Source: an uncultured Geobacter sp. (GTDB taxonomy: Bacteria > Desulfobacterota > Desulfuromonadia > Geobacterales > DSM-12255). From it: a stretch of 35,535 nucleotides of DNA. This document shows positions 1 through 6,317 of the stretch, one piece after another. Numbering within the stretch: position 1 is the stretch's first letter; each line of letters begins with the position of its first letter. The notes under the pieces were generated by a model. That model worked only from the letters and a program-made list of their open reading frames with translations, was not told the DNA's origin and made no database searches. The stretch is from contig CALMOE010000013.1 of the NCBI GenBank assembly GCA_937871715.1, positions 1 through 35,535 of the forward strand, written 5' to 3'. The position numbers were made by a program, and so were the translations under genes.

Positions 1-271
1 TAAACTTAAGGAAAAGATCGGTGTGGATTTTCGTAAATACAAAATACTGGGAGCCTGCAATCCTGCCTATGCATACAAGGCACTTCAAGCTGAACCAAAC
101 ATAGGCACCATGCTGCCCTGTAACGTTGTTGTTCAAGAGCTGGATAGTGGCGCAATACAAATCTCGGCCATTGACCCGATTGCTTCTATGAAAGCGGTTA
201 AAAATGAGCGCCTTGCTGTTATTGCAACCGAGATCCAGGGAAAATTGAAAAACGTCATCGATTCTATTTGA
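1..271 (+). CDS. DUF302 family protein, 3' part only
   Basis: The frame is open from the first bases (codons from position 2) to a TGA at 269-271, so the 5' end lies outside the window. The visible part, about 89 residues, carries the typical end of the DUF302 fold: a VDF-KY-ILGACNP block, then ALQAEPNIGTMLPCNVVV, then a C-terminal helix. DUF302 proteins are small domains of unsettled function, often found in redox or envelope contexts in anaerobes. A GTG at 23 could be read as a start, but the conserved segment continues upstream of it, so it is internal. The family call is secure; function is unknown. Confidence 0.8.
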   Translation, partial: KLKEKIGVDFRKYKILGACNPAYAYKALQAEPNIGTMLPCNVVVQELDSGAIQISAIDPIASMKAVKNERLAVIATEIQGKLKNVIDSI

Positions 272-373
272 TCGATATCCACCCCAAAAGGGAACAGGCT
301 GATTTATCAAGGATCAGGGTCTGGAATCAGTCCGGAAAAGCAGCCTGCCTTCTTACCTCTCTCAATATGTCCC

Positions 374-1360
374 TCACGACAGCTGCAGCGGCGGCTCCTC
401 CAGGGCCGCCAGCTGCTCCCGCAGCTCAAGGATATGCTCACCCCAGTAGCGTACCGTGTTGAACCAGGGGAAGGTGCGGGGGAAGATCGGGTCCTGCCAG
501 CGCCGGGCCAGCCAGGCGCTGTAGTGGAGCATGCGCAGCACGCGCAGGACGCCGACGAGGCGCAGCTCCCGGGGGTTGAAGTCGCAGAACTCGCTGTAAC
601 CATCCACCAGTTCCGCCAGCTGGGCGCTCTGGCGGGGGTGGTCGCCGGAGAGCATCATCCAGAGGTCCTGCACCGCCGGGGCCATGCGGGAGTCGTCGAA
701 GTCGACGAAGTGGGGGGTGTTGTCCCGCCAGAGGATGTTGCCGCTGTGGCAGTCGCCGTGAGTGCGGATCCAGGAGATCTCCCCGACGGAGGCGAGGATG
801 CTCTCCATGACCCCGAGGAGCTGGCCGGTGACCGCGGCGTAGCTCTCCCGGTACTCGGGGGGGATGAAGCGCTCGCGGATCAGGGCGACGCTCTCGTGGC
901 CGAAGCTCTGCAGGTCGATGGCCGGGCGGTGGAGGAAAGGCCTGACCCTGCCGACGGCGTGCATCCTCCCCAGCATCCGGCCGAGGACGAGGAGGTTGTC
1001 CAGGTTGTCGAACTCCGGGGCGTGCCCCCCCTGGCGGGGGTAGATGGCGAAGCGGAACCCCTCATGGTGGAACAGGCTCTCCCCTTCGGTGGTGCGCCAG
1101 GGGGGGACGACGGAGAGCTCCTGCTCGGCAAGCTCGAAGCAGAAGCGGTGCTCCTCGATGATCTGGCCGTCGCTCCACCGCTCCGGGCGGTAGAACTTGA
1201 CTATGAGGGGGGCGTCCTCCTCTATCCCCACCTGGTAGACCCGGTTCTCGTAGCTGTTCAGGGGGAAGGTGCGGCAGTCGCAGCGAAAGCCCCGGCTCTC
1301 CACGGCGTTCATGATGAAGTCGGGGGTCAGGATCTGGAAGGGGTGGACGTTTTCGGTCAT
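374..1360 (-). CDS. srkA: SrkA/YihE-type stress response kinase (APH fold)
   Basis: The product is 328 residues, the same length as E. coli SrkA (YihE). That family is made of Ser/Thr protein kinases with an aminoglycoside-phosphotransferase fold that counter stress-induced death. The catalytic loop HGDCHSGN is at about 201-208 and the metal-binding DFDD at about 220-223. The N-lobe has the Y-ENRVYQVG strand pair and the ATP-site lysine in IVKFYRPERW. The ATG at 1358-1360 was chosen because the family begins there. The frame stays open upstream to 1993, but that extension is low-complexity Glu/Pro/Gly and is antisense to the next gene. It is divergent from the methyltransferase gene at 1463, with a 102-bp gap. 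Confidence 0.9.
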   Translation of the reverse strand: MTENVHPFQILTPDFIMNAVESRGFRCDCRTFPLNSYENRVYQVGIEEDAPLIVKFYRPERWSDGQIIEEHRFCFELAEQELSVVPPWRTTEGESLFHHEGFRFAIYPRQGGHAPEFDNLDNLLVLGRMLGRMHAVGRVRPFLHRPAIDLQSFGHESVALIRERFIPPEYRESYAAVTGQLLGVMESILASVGEISWIRTHGDCHSGNILWRDNTPHFVDFDDSRMAPAVQDLWMMLSGDHPRQSAQLAELVDGYSEFCDFNPRELRLVGVLRVLRMLHYSAWLARRWQDPIFPRTFPWFNTVRYWGEHILELREQLAALEEPPLQLS

Positions 1361-1462
1361 GGTTGCGGATACCTTTGTTTGATGGCGCGTCACGTTTCTG
1401 CTACCATACCACCAACCGCGCCATGAACCAAGCCGGATAGTCACCAGCCGCAAGGAGCTCCC

Positions 1463-1951
1463 ATGACCCCCCTCCCCTGGTGGAAGAACTCCCGGGGTGA
1501 GCTGTTCGTCCTCGGCCAGTTCATCCTCTTCGCCCTGATCATCTTCGCCCCGGCGAACATCCCCGGCCTCCCCCGGTGGGGAGAGCCGGCCAGCTCTGCC
1601 GGGAAGGGGGCCGGTGCCCTGCTCCTCCTCGCCGGCCTCTCCCTCGGCCTGGCCGGGGTAGCCGCCCTCGGGCGGAGCCTCACCCCCCTCATCACCCCCA
1701 AGGAGGGTAGCCGGCTGCTGGAGAGGGGGCCGTACCGGGTAGTCCGCCACCCCATCTACAGCGGCCTGCTGCAGATGGCCTTCGGCTGGGGGCTTTGGCG
1801 CGGGGGGTGGCTCACCCTCCTCTTCAGCCTCCTCCTCCTGCTCCTCTTCGACCGCAAGGCCAGGCGGGAGGAAGAGATCCTCCTCAAGGCGTTCCCCGGT
1901 TATGGAGCCTATGCCCGCCGGGTGCGCCGCCTGCTCCCCTTCCTCTACTAG
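1463..1951 (+). CDS. Isoprenylcysteine/phospholipid methyltransferase-family membrane protein
   Basis: This 162-residue integral membrane protein has helices at about 13-33, 50-72 and a hydrophobic stretch at 105-127. The C-terminal block PYRVVRHPIYSGLL and the ending FPGYGAYARRVRRLLPFLY are the SAM-binding signature of the ICMT/PEMT superfamily. These enzymes methylate isoprenylated cysteines, phospholipids or unknown small acceptors at the membrane; the substrate cannot be read here. AAGGAG lies just upstream of the ATG. It is divergent from the SrkA-like gene, and no partner pathway is visible. Confidence 0.8.
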   Translation: MTPLPWWKNSRGELFVLGQFILFALIIFAPANIPGLPRWGEPASSAGKGAGALLLLAGLSLGLAGVAALGRSLTPLITPKEGSRLLERGPYRVVRHPIYSGLLQMAFGWGLWRGGWLTLLFSLLLLLLFDRKARREEEILLKAFPGYGAYARRVRRLLPFLY

Positions 1952-2044
1952 GCTTCGCACTGGGGTGGAAAAACTGTTGACTTGCACCGCCATAGGGTGC
2001 TTACATGCGCAAAAATAGCAGCCGGCAGAAGAGAGGTTAGCCCC

Positions 2045-2521
2045 ATGAAGCGAATCATCACCCTTCTCGTTCTCGCATCATTATCCATCAGCGGCATCGC
2101 CTCTGCCGAGGAGTGCACCACCAAGCTTTACGAAGGGCTGGTCATCGAAGCCAAGAATGCCGACGCAAACCGGATGTGGGACGGCTCGGAAAAGCTCTAC
2201 CGCCGCATGCTGGACGATTGCCGGGGGAGCATGGCCGAGGGTGACCTGGCCAAACTGTACGACGCCCTGGCCGTGGCCCTTCTCATGCAGCAGAGGTACG
2301 GCGAGGCCATCGATGCGGCGAAGAGCTGCCTGGAGCAGGACAGCCGCTACAACGCCTGCATGATGACCGCCGCCAGCGCCTACCAGAGCCTGGGAGACCA
2401 GGGGATGGCCGCCCAGATGGCGAGGGACGCCATCGAGGTGGGGAGCTACGACGAATACTCGGCGGCCACGGTGATCTACGCCAAGGAGTTCCTGAGGAGA
2501 ATCGAGGGGAGAAACAAGTAA
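2045..2521 (+). CDS. Secreted TPR-like protein
   Basis: The product is 158 residues. It opens with MKR, a hydrophobic core and a cleavage site near SAEE, a clear Sec signal peptide of about 22 residues. The mature part is all helical, with a TPR-like pattern (LYDALAVALLMQQRYGEAIDAAKSCL, then ASAYQSLGDQGMAAQMARDAIEV). Three or more cysteines remain in the mature protein, so a periplasmic disulfide is possible. The ATG at 2045 has a purine-rich site (GAGAGG) upstream; an in-frame extension to 1982 would bury the signal peptide. It probably acts as a periplasmic protein-interaction adaptor, but no partner is known. The helix-hairpin-helix gene follows 57 bp later on the same strand. Confidence 0.7.
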   Translation: MKRIITLLVLASLSISGIASAEECTTKLYEGLVIEAKNADANRMWDGSEKLYRRMLDDCRGSMAEGDLAKLYDALAVALLMQQRYGEAIDAAKSCLEQDSRYNACMMTAASAYQSLGDQGMAAQMARDAIEVGSYDEYSAATVIYAKEFLRRIEGRNK

Positions 2522-2578
2522 CCGGCCAATTCAAGCTGCAGCGGACTGCTGCCAGTTCACATCGAAGGAGGAGTCAAG

Positions 2579-2950
2579 ATGAAAAGAGCGCTACTCAGCA
2601 TCACCACCCTGATGGCAGCCATGATCCTCAGCGCAGGGATCGCCCTGGCCGCGGAGCAGAAGGCACCGGCGGCCAAGCCGGCAGCAGCACCGGCGGCGGA
2701 GAAGAAGGCCGAGGCCCCACCGGCGGCGGCAGCCAAGGAGGAGCCAGTCGACATCAACAGCGCCACCGAGGAGCAGTTGAAGAAGATCCCGGGGATCGGT
2801 GACGAATATGCCAAGAAGATCGTCGCCGGCCGCCCCTATGCGAAGAAGGACCAGCTGAAGACGAAGAAGATCATCCCTGCCGCTACCTACGAGAAGATCA
2901 AGGAGAAGATCATCGCCAAGCAGGCCAAGAAGGAAGAGAAGAAGAAGTGA
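2579..2950 (+). CDS. Secreted ComEA-like helix-hairpin-helix protein
   Basis: The 123-residue product has a signal peptide (residues 1-24, ending ALAA). An Ala/Pro/Lys-rich linker at about 25-55 follows, then one helix-hairpin-helix unit (VDINSATEEQLKKIPGIGDEYAKKIV, about 58-83), and a lysine-rich tail ending KKEEKKK. The IPGIG hairpin is the non-specific DNA-binding element found in ComEA, the periplasmic DNA receptor of natural competence. Free-standing secreted versions are common in Geobacteraceae and their role is not settled. Binding extracellular or periplasmic DNA is inferred. GGAGGAG lies 6 bases before the ATG. A strong hairpin follows the stop codon. Confidence 0.85.
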   Translation: MKRALLSITTLMAAMILSAGIALAAEQKAPAAKPAAAPAAEKKAEAPPAAAAKEEPVDINSATEEQLKKIPGIGDEYAKKIVAGRPYAKKDQLKTKKIIPAATYEKIKEKIIAKQAKKEEKKK

Positions 2951-2956
2951 TCCCCT

Positions 2957-2984
2957 CTGCGGGCGGTCAGGCGACCGCCCGCAG
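2957..2984 (+). terminator. Hairpin after the HhH gene
   Basis: A perfect 12-bp stem, CTGCGGGCGGTC paired with GACCGCCCGCAG around a 4-base loop, lies 6 bases after the stop codon at 2950. No U-run follows directly (the T8 run is at 3016-3023), so it may be a processing or Rho-assisted 3' end and not a classical intrinsic terminator. Confidence 0.65.
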
Positions 2985-3028
2985 GAATCCCCTCCCCAAC
3001 CACTTACCCCTGCAGTTTTTTTTACACC

Positions 3029-3045
3029 TGTCAAATTTCTTTACA
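3029..3045. promoter_or_regulatory. 17-bp palindromic activator-site candidate, copy 1
   Basis: TGTCAAATTTCTTTACA shows the symmetry TGTnAA-N5-TTnACA. A copy differing at only two positions lies 68 bp further on (3097-3113). Both sit upstream of the -24/-12 promoter at 3212-3227, where enhancer-binding proteins normally bind. The cognate protein is unknown. Confidence 0.45.
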
Positions 3046-3096
3046 TGTGCCACAAACCCTCTGCTGGCAAGGCTTCAGCATAACCGCACGGCAGAG

Positions 3097-3113
3097 TGTA
3101 AAATTTCTTAACA
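3097..3113. promoter_or_regulatory. 17-bp palindromic activator-site candidate, copy 2
   Basis: TGTAAAATTTCTTAACA matches copy 1 at 15 of 17 positions and keeps the TGT/ACA symmetry. It lies about 100 bp upstream of the -24 element at 3212, a normal enhancer distance. The rest of 2985-3296 is AT-richer than the surrounding genes and shows no coding potential. Confidence 0.45.
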
Positions 3114-3211
3114 GCTAAGCGCCATCCATCCGGCGTCAACAGCCACCCACCCGCATGGCATAATCACCTGATATTATTATGTTAAATATTTTTATGTGCC
3201 ACAGCGGAATT

Positions 3212-3227
3212 TGGCATCCTCCGTGCT
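3212..3227 (+). promoter_or_regulatory. Sigma-54 (-24/-12) promoter
   Basis: TGGCATCCTCCGTGCT fits the sigma-54 consensus TGGCAC-N5-TTGCW, with the invariant GG and GC at the right spacing. It is about 70 bp before the ATG at 3297. The same core with one or two changes drives dcuB at 16304-16319. Confidence 0.7.
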
Positions 3228-3296
3228 ATAGCTTATTGACATCAACTAATCTATTCATGCCGCCATGTTAATTCCATGCCAGAGAGGGGGCCTCCG

Positions 3297-4340
3297 ATGA
3301 AAGAGCCGTTTGTTGCCACCCGCAGCACAAACGCACACAATCTGCCTGGAAGATACTGCATCCCCTTCCGGCTCAGCCTCCCCCTCTGCATCGCCTCCCT
3401 GGCAGCCGCCCTGGCGGCAGGCATTAGCTCCCATTTCTTCGCCGCTGCCCTGTTCATCGCCATGGCAAACTACTGCTGGTACGGATATCAGGAAGATCCT
3501 GACGCCATGGAGCCTGCCACACCGGGCGACGGGCCACCCGCAGCAGGCGCCCCCATGATGAGGGGGGGTGAGCCGGAACTGTCGCCGACACCCACACCTG
3601 CAGCGGTATACGGCAGCCTCGTCCGGGATGGATACAGGGGGATACGTTTCCTGAACGTAGTGGAGCGTCGCTACGAGACTGCTTGCGGCAGGAGGCTGGT
3701 GGTCGGACGGGGCGAGATCCGCGGGCATGTTGCCATGAACATCTGTCGCAGCCAAGAAGGTCAGGAGCAGATGGATATTGTCGAATGCTCGCTGCGCCTG
3801 GCCGATGACAGCGGGGGCACATGGGAGTGCCGGCAGCTGATGCTCCCCTATCTCCTCACCGACCCGATCGAACCGGGTGCAACCCTGCCGGAGGACGGCT
3901 TCTTCTTCCGCAGCGACGCACCCCAAAGCTGGCGCGAGGCCCTGCAGCGCCCCCTGGTGGGCGGGATCCGCCTCTCCCTGGACACAGGTGACAAGGGGGT
4001 GCTCAAGATCGGCGACTCAGAACATGCCATAACCTTCAGGAAGCAGGAGCTGTCCATCGACCTGGCCTACCTCGACTCCCAAGCGCTGTTCATCGTCGCC
4101 ATCACCGACCTCAAGCAGCAGATGAACGCAACGGACGGTGGAAACTGCGATCCGACCATACCGCCTTTCTGCTACGCACTCCCGGCAGACGAACTACTCT
4201 TTTTCGAGGCGCCGCTACACTACTTCTCCTACCAGAATGAGTGGTACGCCATGGAGGAGGGGATTCGCAAGAAACACCCCCTCTTTAACTGCGTGCCGCA
4301 AAGCGCCCCCCCCCAGCCGCTGGTGACCGTGGCTGCCTAG
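3297..4340 (+). CDS. Unknown membrane-anchored protein behind a sigma-54 promoter
   Basis: This 347-residue protein is not one I recognise. It has a short basic N-terminus, then a long hydrophobic segment at about 28-62 that could be one or two membrane helices. A Pro/Gly-rich linker (about 70-100) precedes a soluble region of about 240 residues with mixed strand/helix composition and several cysteines (for example CRSQ, VECSLR, WECRQ). ATG 3297 was chosen over ATG 3276 because AGAGGGGG lies about 7 bases upstream of it, while nothing resembling a ribosome site precedes 3276. It is a single-gene unit: a sigma-54 promoter and paired palindromes lie upstream and a hairpin downstream. Reading frame and codon use look genuine; function is open. 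Confidence 0.7.
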   Translation: MKEPFVATRSTNAHNLPGRYCIPFRLSLPLCIASLAAALAAGISSHFFAAALFIAMANYCWYGYQEDPDAMEPATPGDGPPAAGAPMMRGGEPELSPTPTPAAVYGSLVRDGYRGIRFLNVVERRYETACGRRLVVGRGEIRGHVAMNICRSQEGQEQMDIVECSLRLADDSGGTWECRQLMLPYLLTDPIEPGATLPEDGFFFRSDAPQSWREALQRPLVGGIRLSLDTGDKGVLKIGDSEHAITFRKQELSIDLAYLDSQALFIVAITDLKQQMNATDGGNCDPTIPPFCYALPADELLFFEAPLHYFSYQNEWYAMEEGIRKKHPLFNCVPQSAPPQPLVTVAA

Positions 4341-4373
4341 CACCGGGGAACAGCGGACCTGCCAAAATGAGAA

Positions 4374-4395
4374 AGGCTCCGACGAAACGGAGCCT
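4374..4395. terminator. Bidirectional hairpin between convergent genes
   Basis: AGGCTCCG pairs with CGGAGCCT around a 6-base loop, with flanking GAGA/CTCT extending the stem. It lies between the convergent genes ending at 4340 and 4431. Confidence 0.65.
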
Positions 4396-4430
4396 CTCTT
4401 CTGCATGCCATTCTGCCCGACCGCATCCAG

Positions 4431-5126
4431 TCAGGCACCGAGCCTTGCCAGGCAGCTGTCCAGTTGCCGCGACGAGGAGCTGCATAGATTAATGAACTGG
4501 ACACCGTACTGTTTTCCGCCTTCTACCCCCATGCTGCGCATCACCACCCCCTCCAGCTCCAGTTGTGATCCGCCTGGGACGGTGAATCTGAAGGTAATGC
4601 TGCGCCCCTGTTCGATCTCGGCCGTGCTTTCCAGGCAGATGCCCGAACGGCTGATATCCCTGGAGCGGCAGTCGAATTCCGCCCCGGATCCGCTTTCGGC
4701 TACCCACACGTCCACCTTGAGATCGACCCTCTTGCTCCTCACCATCTCGGTTGCCAGGAATCTCCCCACTGTCTCAACCAGCTTGAGGGGGTCGATCGGC
4801 CTGAGAATCGTCGCAGCGGCCCTGCAGAGTGCGGCCCGCTGCAGGTGATCGGGTGTATCGTGGCAGATGAGGATGACGGATGCCCGTTCGCGCCCTGCGG
4901 CATGAACCCTGGAGCAGAAGAGATCTCCCCCCATGTCGCCAAGCTGCATGTCTGCCAGTATCAGGTCGAGGCGATTCTCGCCATGTATGCGCAGGGCCTC
5001 CTGGCCACTGGTGGCCTTGAAGAGGCGGAACCCCCGGCGCATGAGGAGGTTGCTGTTCCTGTCGAGAAGAGATTGGGAGGAGCTGGCGAGGAGAATCTGC
5101 TTGAGCGGGTTACCTGCAGGCAGCAT
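4431..5126 (-). CDS. Degenerate receiver-PilZ protein
   Basis: The 231-residue product has a CheY-like domain (about 8-125) and a PilZ domain (about 128-225). In the receiver the acidic pair after the first strand is replaced (ILLASSSQ where ILLVDD is usual). The phospho-acceptor Asp is kept at about 59 (LILADMQL), but the conserved Lys is Arg (LRPIDP). This looks like a pseudo-receiver that may not be phosphorylated normally. The PilZ half keeps D-x-S-x-x-G (DISRSG, about 157-162), but the preceding arginine motif is RSKR, not a clear RxxxR, so c-di-GMP binding is plausible and uncertain. GGAGGTGA is correctly placed before ATG 5126. It is convergent with the unknown gene at 3297. Confidence 0.85.
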   Translation of the reverse strand: MLPAGNPLKQILLASSSQSLLDRNSNLLMRRGFRLFKATSGQEALRIHGENRLDLILADMQLGDMGGDLFCSRVHAAGRERASVILICHDTPDHLQRAALCRAAATILRPIDPLKLVETVGRFLATEMVRSKRVDLKVDVWVAESGSGAEFDCRSRDISRSGICLESTAEIEQGRSITFRFTVPGGSQLELEGVVMRSMGVEGGKQYGVQFINLCSSSSRQLDSCLARLGA

Positions 5127-5427
5127 GGGTCACCTCCGCACAAGCCTTGGCCGCCGGGCAGGCCGGCACCTGGAGCCGGGGAATCTCCGCGAGAAACAAA
5201 TTCCATTGCATAACAACACTCCCTGAGCAGATAATCACTGCCGTGCAGCAGCCGTCAATGGGCTAAGCTGCGCGGCTCTTCTGCCACCATGACAAATTGC
5301 AGGATGATATGGGGCAGATTATACTCATTTTTCACAGCCGTACAATTACTATTATCGACCTATCGGCCTGATTTACATCAATTTTATCTGCAGGGAATCC
5401 AGGGAACACCAGACAGAGGAGCAAACC
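5127..5427. other. Divergent intergenic region
   Basis: This 301-bp gap separates the minus-strand receiver-PilZ gene from yjbQ. It has no convincing ORF. Apart from the weak promoter at 5231-5258 and a purine-rich ribosome site just before 5428, I see no repeats or strong palindromes. Confidence 0.6.
5231..5258 (-). promoter_or_regulatory. Possible sigma-70 promoter of the receiver-PilZ gene
   Basis: On the minus strand TTGACG (5258-5253) is followed after 16 bp by GATTAT (5236-5231), about 105 bp before the start codon. The -35 match is good and the -10 match is only fair. Confidence 0.35.
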
Positions 5428-5844
5428 ATGAAATCATATCGCAAGGAGCTGTGGTTTGAAACTAAAAGGAGGCGGGAGCTGATCAACATCACACCCAGGG
5501 TGATCGACTGCCTGGAAGAGAGCGGTATACGCGAGGGGCTGCTGCTGTGCAACGCCATGCACATCACCGCCAGCGTCTTCATCAACGACGACGAGCCGGG
5601 GCTGCATGGCGACTTCGAGGTATGGCTGGAGGGTCTGGCGCCGGAGAAGCCCTATTCCCGCTACCGGCATAACGGCTGCGAGGATAACGCCGATGCCCAC
5701 CTGAAGAGGAGCATCATGGGGCGCGAGGTGGTGGTGGCGGTGACCGACGGCAGGCTGGACTTCGGCCCTTGGGAACAGATCTTCTATGGGGAGTTCGACG
5801 GCGGCAGGCGCAAGCGTGTCCTGGTGAAGATAATCGGCGAATAG
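5428..5844 (+). CDS. yjbQ: YjbQ/UPF0047 family protein
   Basis: The 138-residue product is full length for YjbQ (PF01894), a compact beta-sandwich family. Diagnostic blocks are the N-terminal [20 protein letters not shown], the [17 protein letters not shown] segment with the conserved His, and [20 protein letters not shown] near the end. E. coli YjbQ has been reported to have weak thiamin phosphate synthase activity, and the family is often named 'secondary thiamine-phosphate synthase'; the physiological reaction is unsure. GAGGAG lies 6 bases before the ATG. A hairpin shared with the convergent ribbon-helix-helix gene ends the unit. Confidence 0.9.
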   Translation: MKSYRKELWFETKRRRELINITPRVIDCLEESGIREGLLLCNAMHITASVFINDDEPGLHGDFEVWLEGLAPEKPYSRYRHNGCEDNADAHLKRSIMGREVVVAVTDGRLDFGPWEQIFYGEFDGGRRKRVLVKIIGE

Positions 5845-5866
5845 CTGCTGACACACAGCCTGAAAA

Positions 5867-5896
5867 GCAGTAAGGCCGCTGTTGCGGCCTTACTGC
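5867..5896. terminator. Bidirectional terminator
   Basis: A perfect 13-bp stem, GCAGTAAGGCCGC with GCGGCCTTACTGC around TGTT, lies between yjbQ and the convergent gene at 5917. On the minus strand it is followed by TTTT, so it best terminates the ribbon-helix-helix gene. Confidence 0.8.
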
Positions 5897-5916
5897 TGCG
5901 TCATTCTCACCCTGGA

Positions 5917-6102
5917 TCAGGCGGCGCTGCGCTCCAGCTGCAGCGTCTGCAGGCGGGACTTGAAAAGGCCCATGGCCTCGCGCATGATGTCGGAGACGCT
6001 CTTGTTGGTCATCGACATGAGGGATTCGAGCTCGTTACGCTCATCGTCGCTGATTCTCATGGAAATTACATTGTAACGCGGATTTTCTCTCATTTTGCCC
6101 AT
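5917..6102 (-). CDS. Ribbon-helix-helix DNA-binding protein
   Basis: This 61-residue protein consists of one ribbon-helix-helix (CopG/Arc-like) fold. A short beta segment (RYNVISMRISDDERNELESL, about 9-28) is followed by a helix-turn-helix stretch MTNKSVSDIMREAMGLFKSRL. Such proteins bind DNA as dimers through the beta ribbon and often act as repressors or antitoxins. No toxin gene is adjacent, so a free-standing regulator is more likely. GGAG lies 9 bases before ATG 6102. A strong -24/-12 promoter lies about 60 bp upstream, with a palindromic site about 100 bp further. The gene therefore looks like a target of a sigma-54 activator, most obviously the one encoded directly upstream at 6318-8594. 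Confidence 0.8.
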   Translation of the reverse strand: MGKMRENPRYNVISMRISDDERNELESLMSMTNKSVSDIMREAMGLFKSRLQTLQLERSAA

Positions 6103-6162
6103 TGTCTGGTTCTCCTATCGTATTTGCTTCTCAAAGTCTGAGTTAGTGAATACAGCAGTTAG

Positions 6163-6178
6163 TGCTAGGAGTGTGCCA
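6163..6178 (-). promoter_or_regulatory. Sigma-54 promoter of the ribbon-helix-helix gene
   Basis: Read on the minus strand, TGGCACACTCCTAGCA fits TGGCAC-N5-TTGCW almost perfectly, with GG and GC at the right spacing. It lies about 60 bp before the start at 6102. Confidence 0.75.
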
Positions 6179-6248
6179 AAGCGAGCAAAAAGTCATTCGC
6201 GCTGCCAAGATATTGATTTAGCTGAATATTTATTTTAACAGCCCCTAA

Positions 6249-6264
6249 CCGGGTAAAAACCCGG
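6249..6264. terminator. Small hairpin after the hydrogenase-like regulator
   Basis: CCGGGT-AAAA-ACCCGG is a perfect 6-bp stem about 55 bp past the stop codon at 6318. In the minus direction it follows the larger dyad at 6269-6298. It has no long U-run, so termination is only possible. Confidence 0.4.
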
Positions 6265-6268
6265 ACAA

Positions 6269-6298
6269 CCACCGTGTGCCACAGTTGACACATGGTGG
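6269..6298. promoter_or_regulatory. 30-bp dyad containing an 18-bp activator-site candidate
   Basis: The core TGTGCCACAGTTGACACA (6275-6292) reads TGTGyCA-N4-TGrCACA, and CCACC/GGTGG arms extend the symmetry to 30 bp. It lies about 90-120 bp upstream of the sigma-54 promoter at 6178-6163, a typical enhancer position. The same 18-bp arrangement recurs at 8701-8718. It could also fold as an RNA hairpin at the 3' end of the upstream regulator gene. Confidence 0.55.
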
Positions 6299-6317
6299 CC
6301 AAAATTGAACGGCAGAA

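Noticed and set aside
1361-1993. N-terminal extension of the SrkA-like frame
   Set aside because: It is Glu/Pro/Gly-rich shadow coding antisense to the ICMT-family gene; the family start is at 1360.
5917-6102. Antitoxin of a toxin-antitoxin pair
   Set aside because: No small toxin-like frame lies next to it, and it has its own promoter and terminator.
6275-6292. CRP/FNR/HcpR-type site
   Set aside because: The arms are TGTG-N10-CACA over 18 bp; CRP-type sites are TGTGA-N6-TCACA, and no CRP-family gene is in the window.
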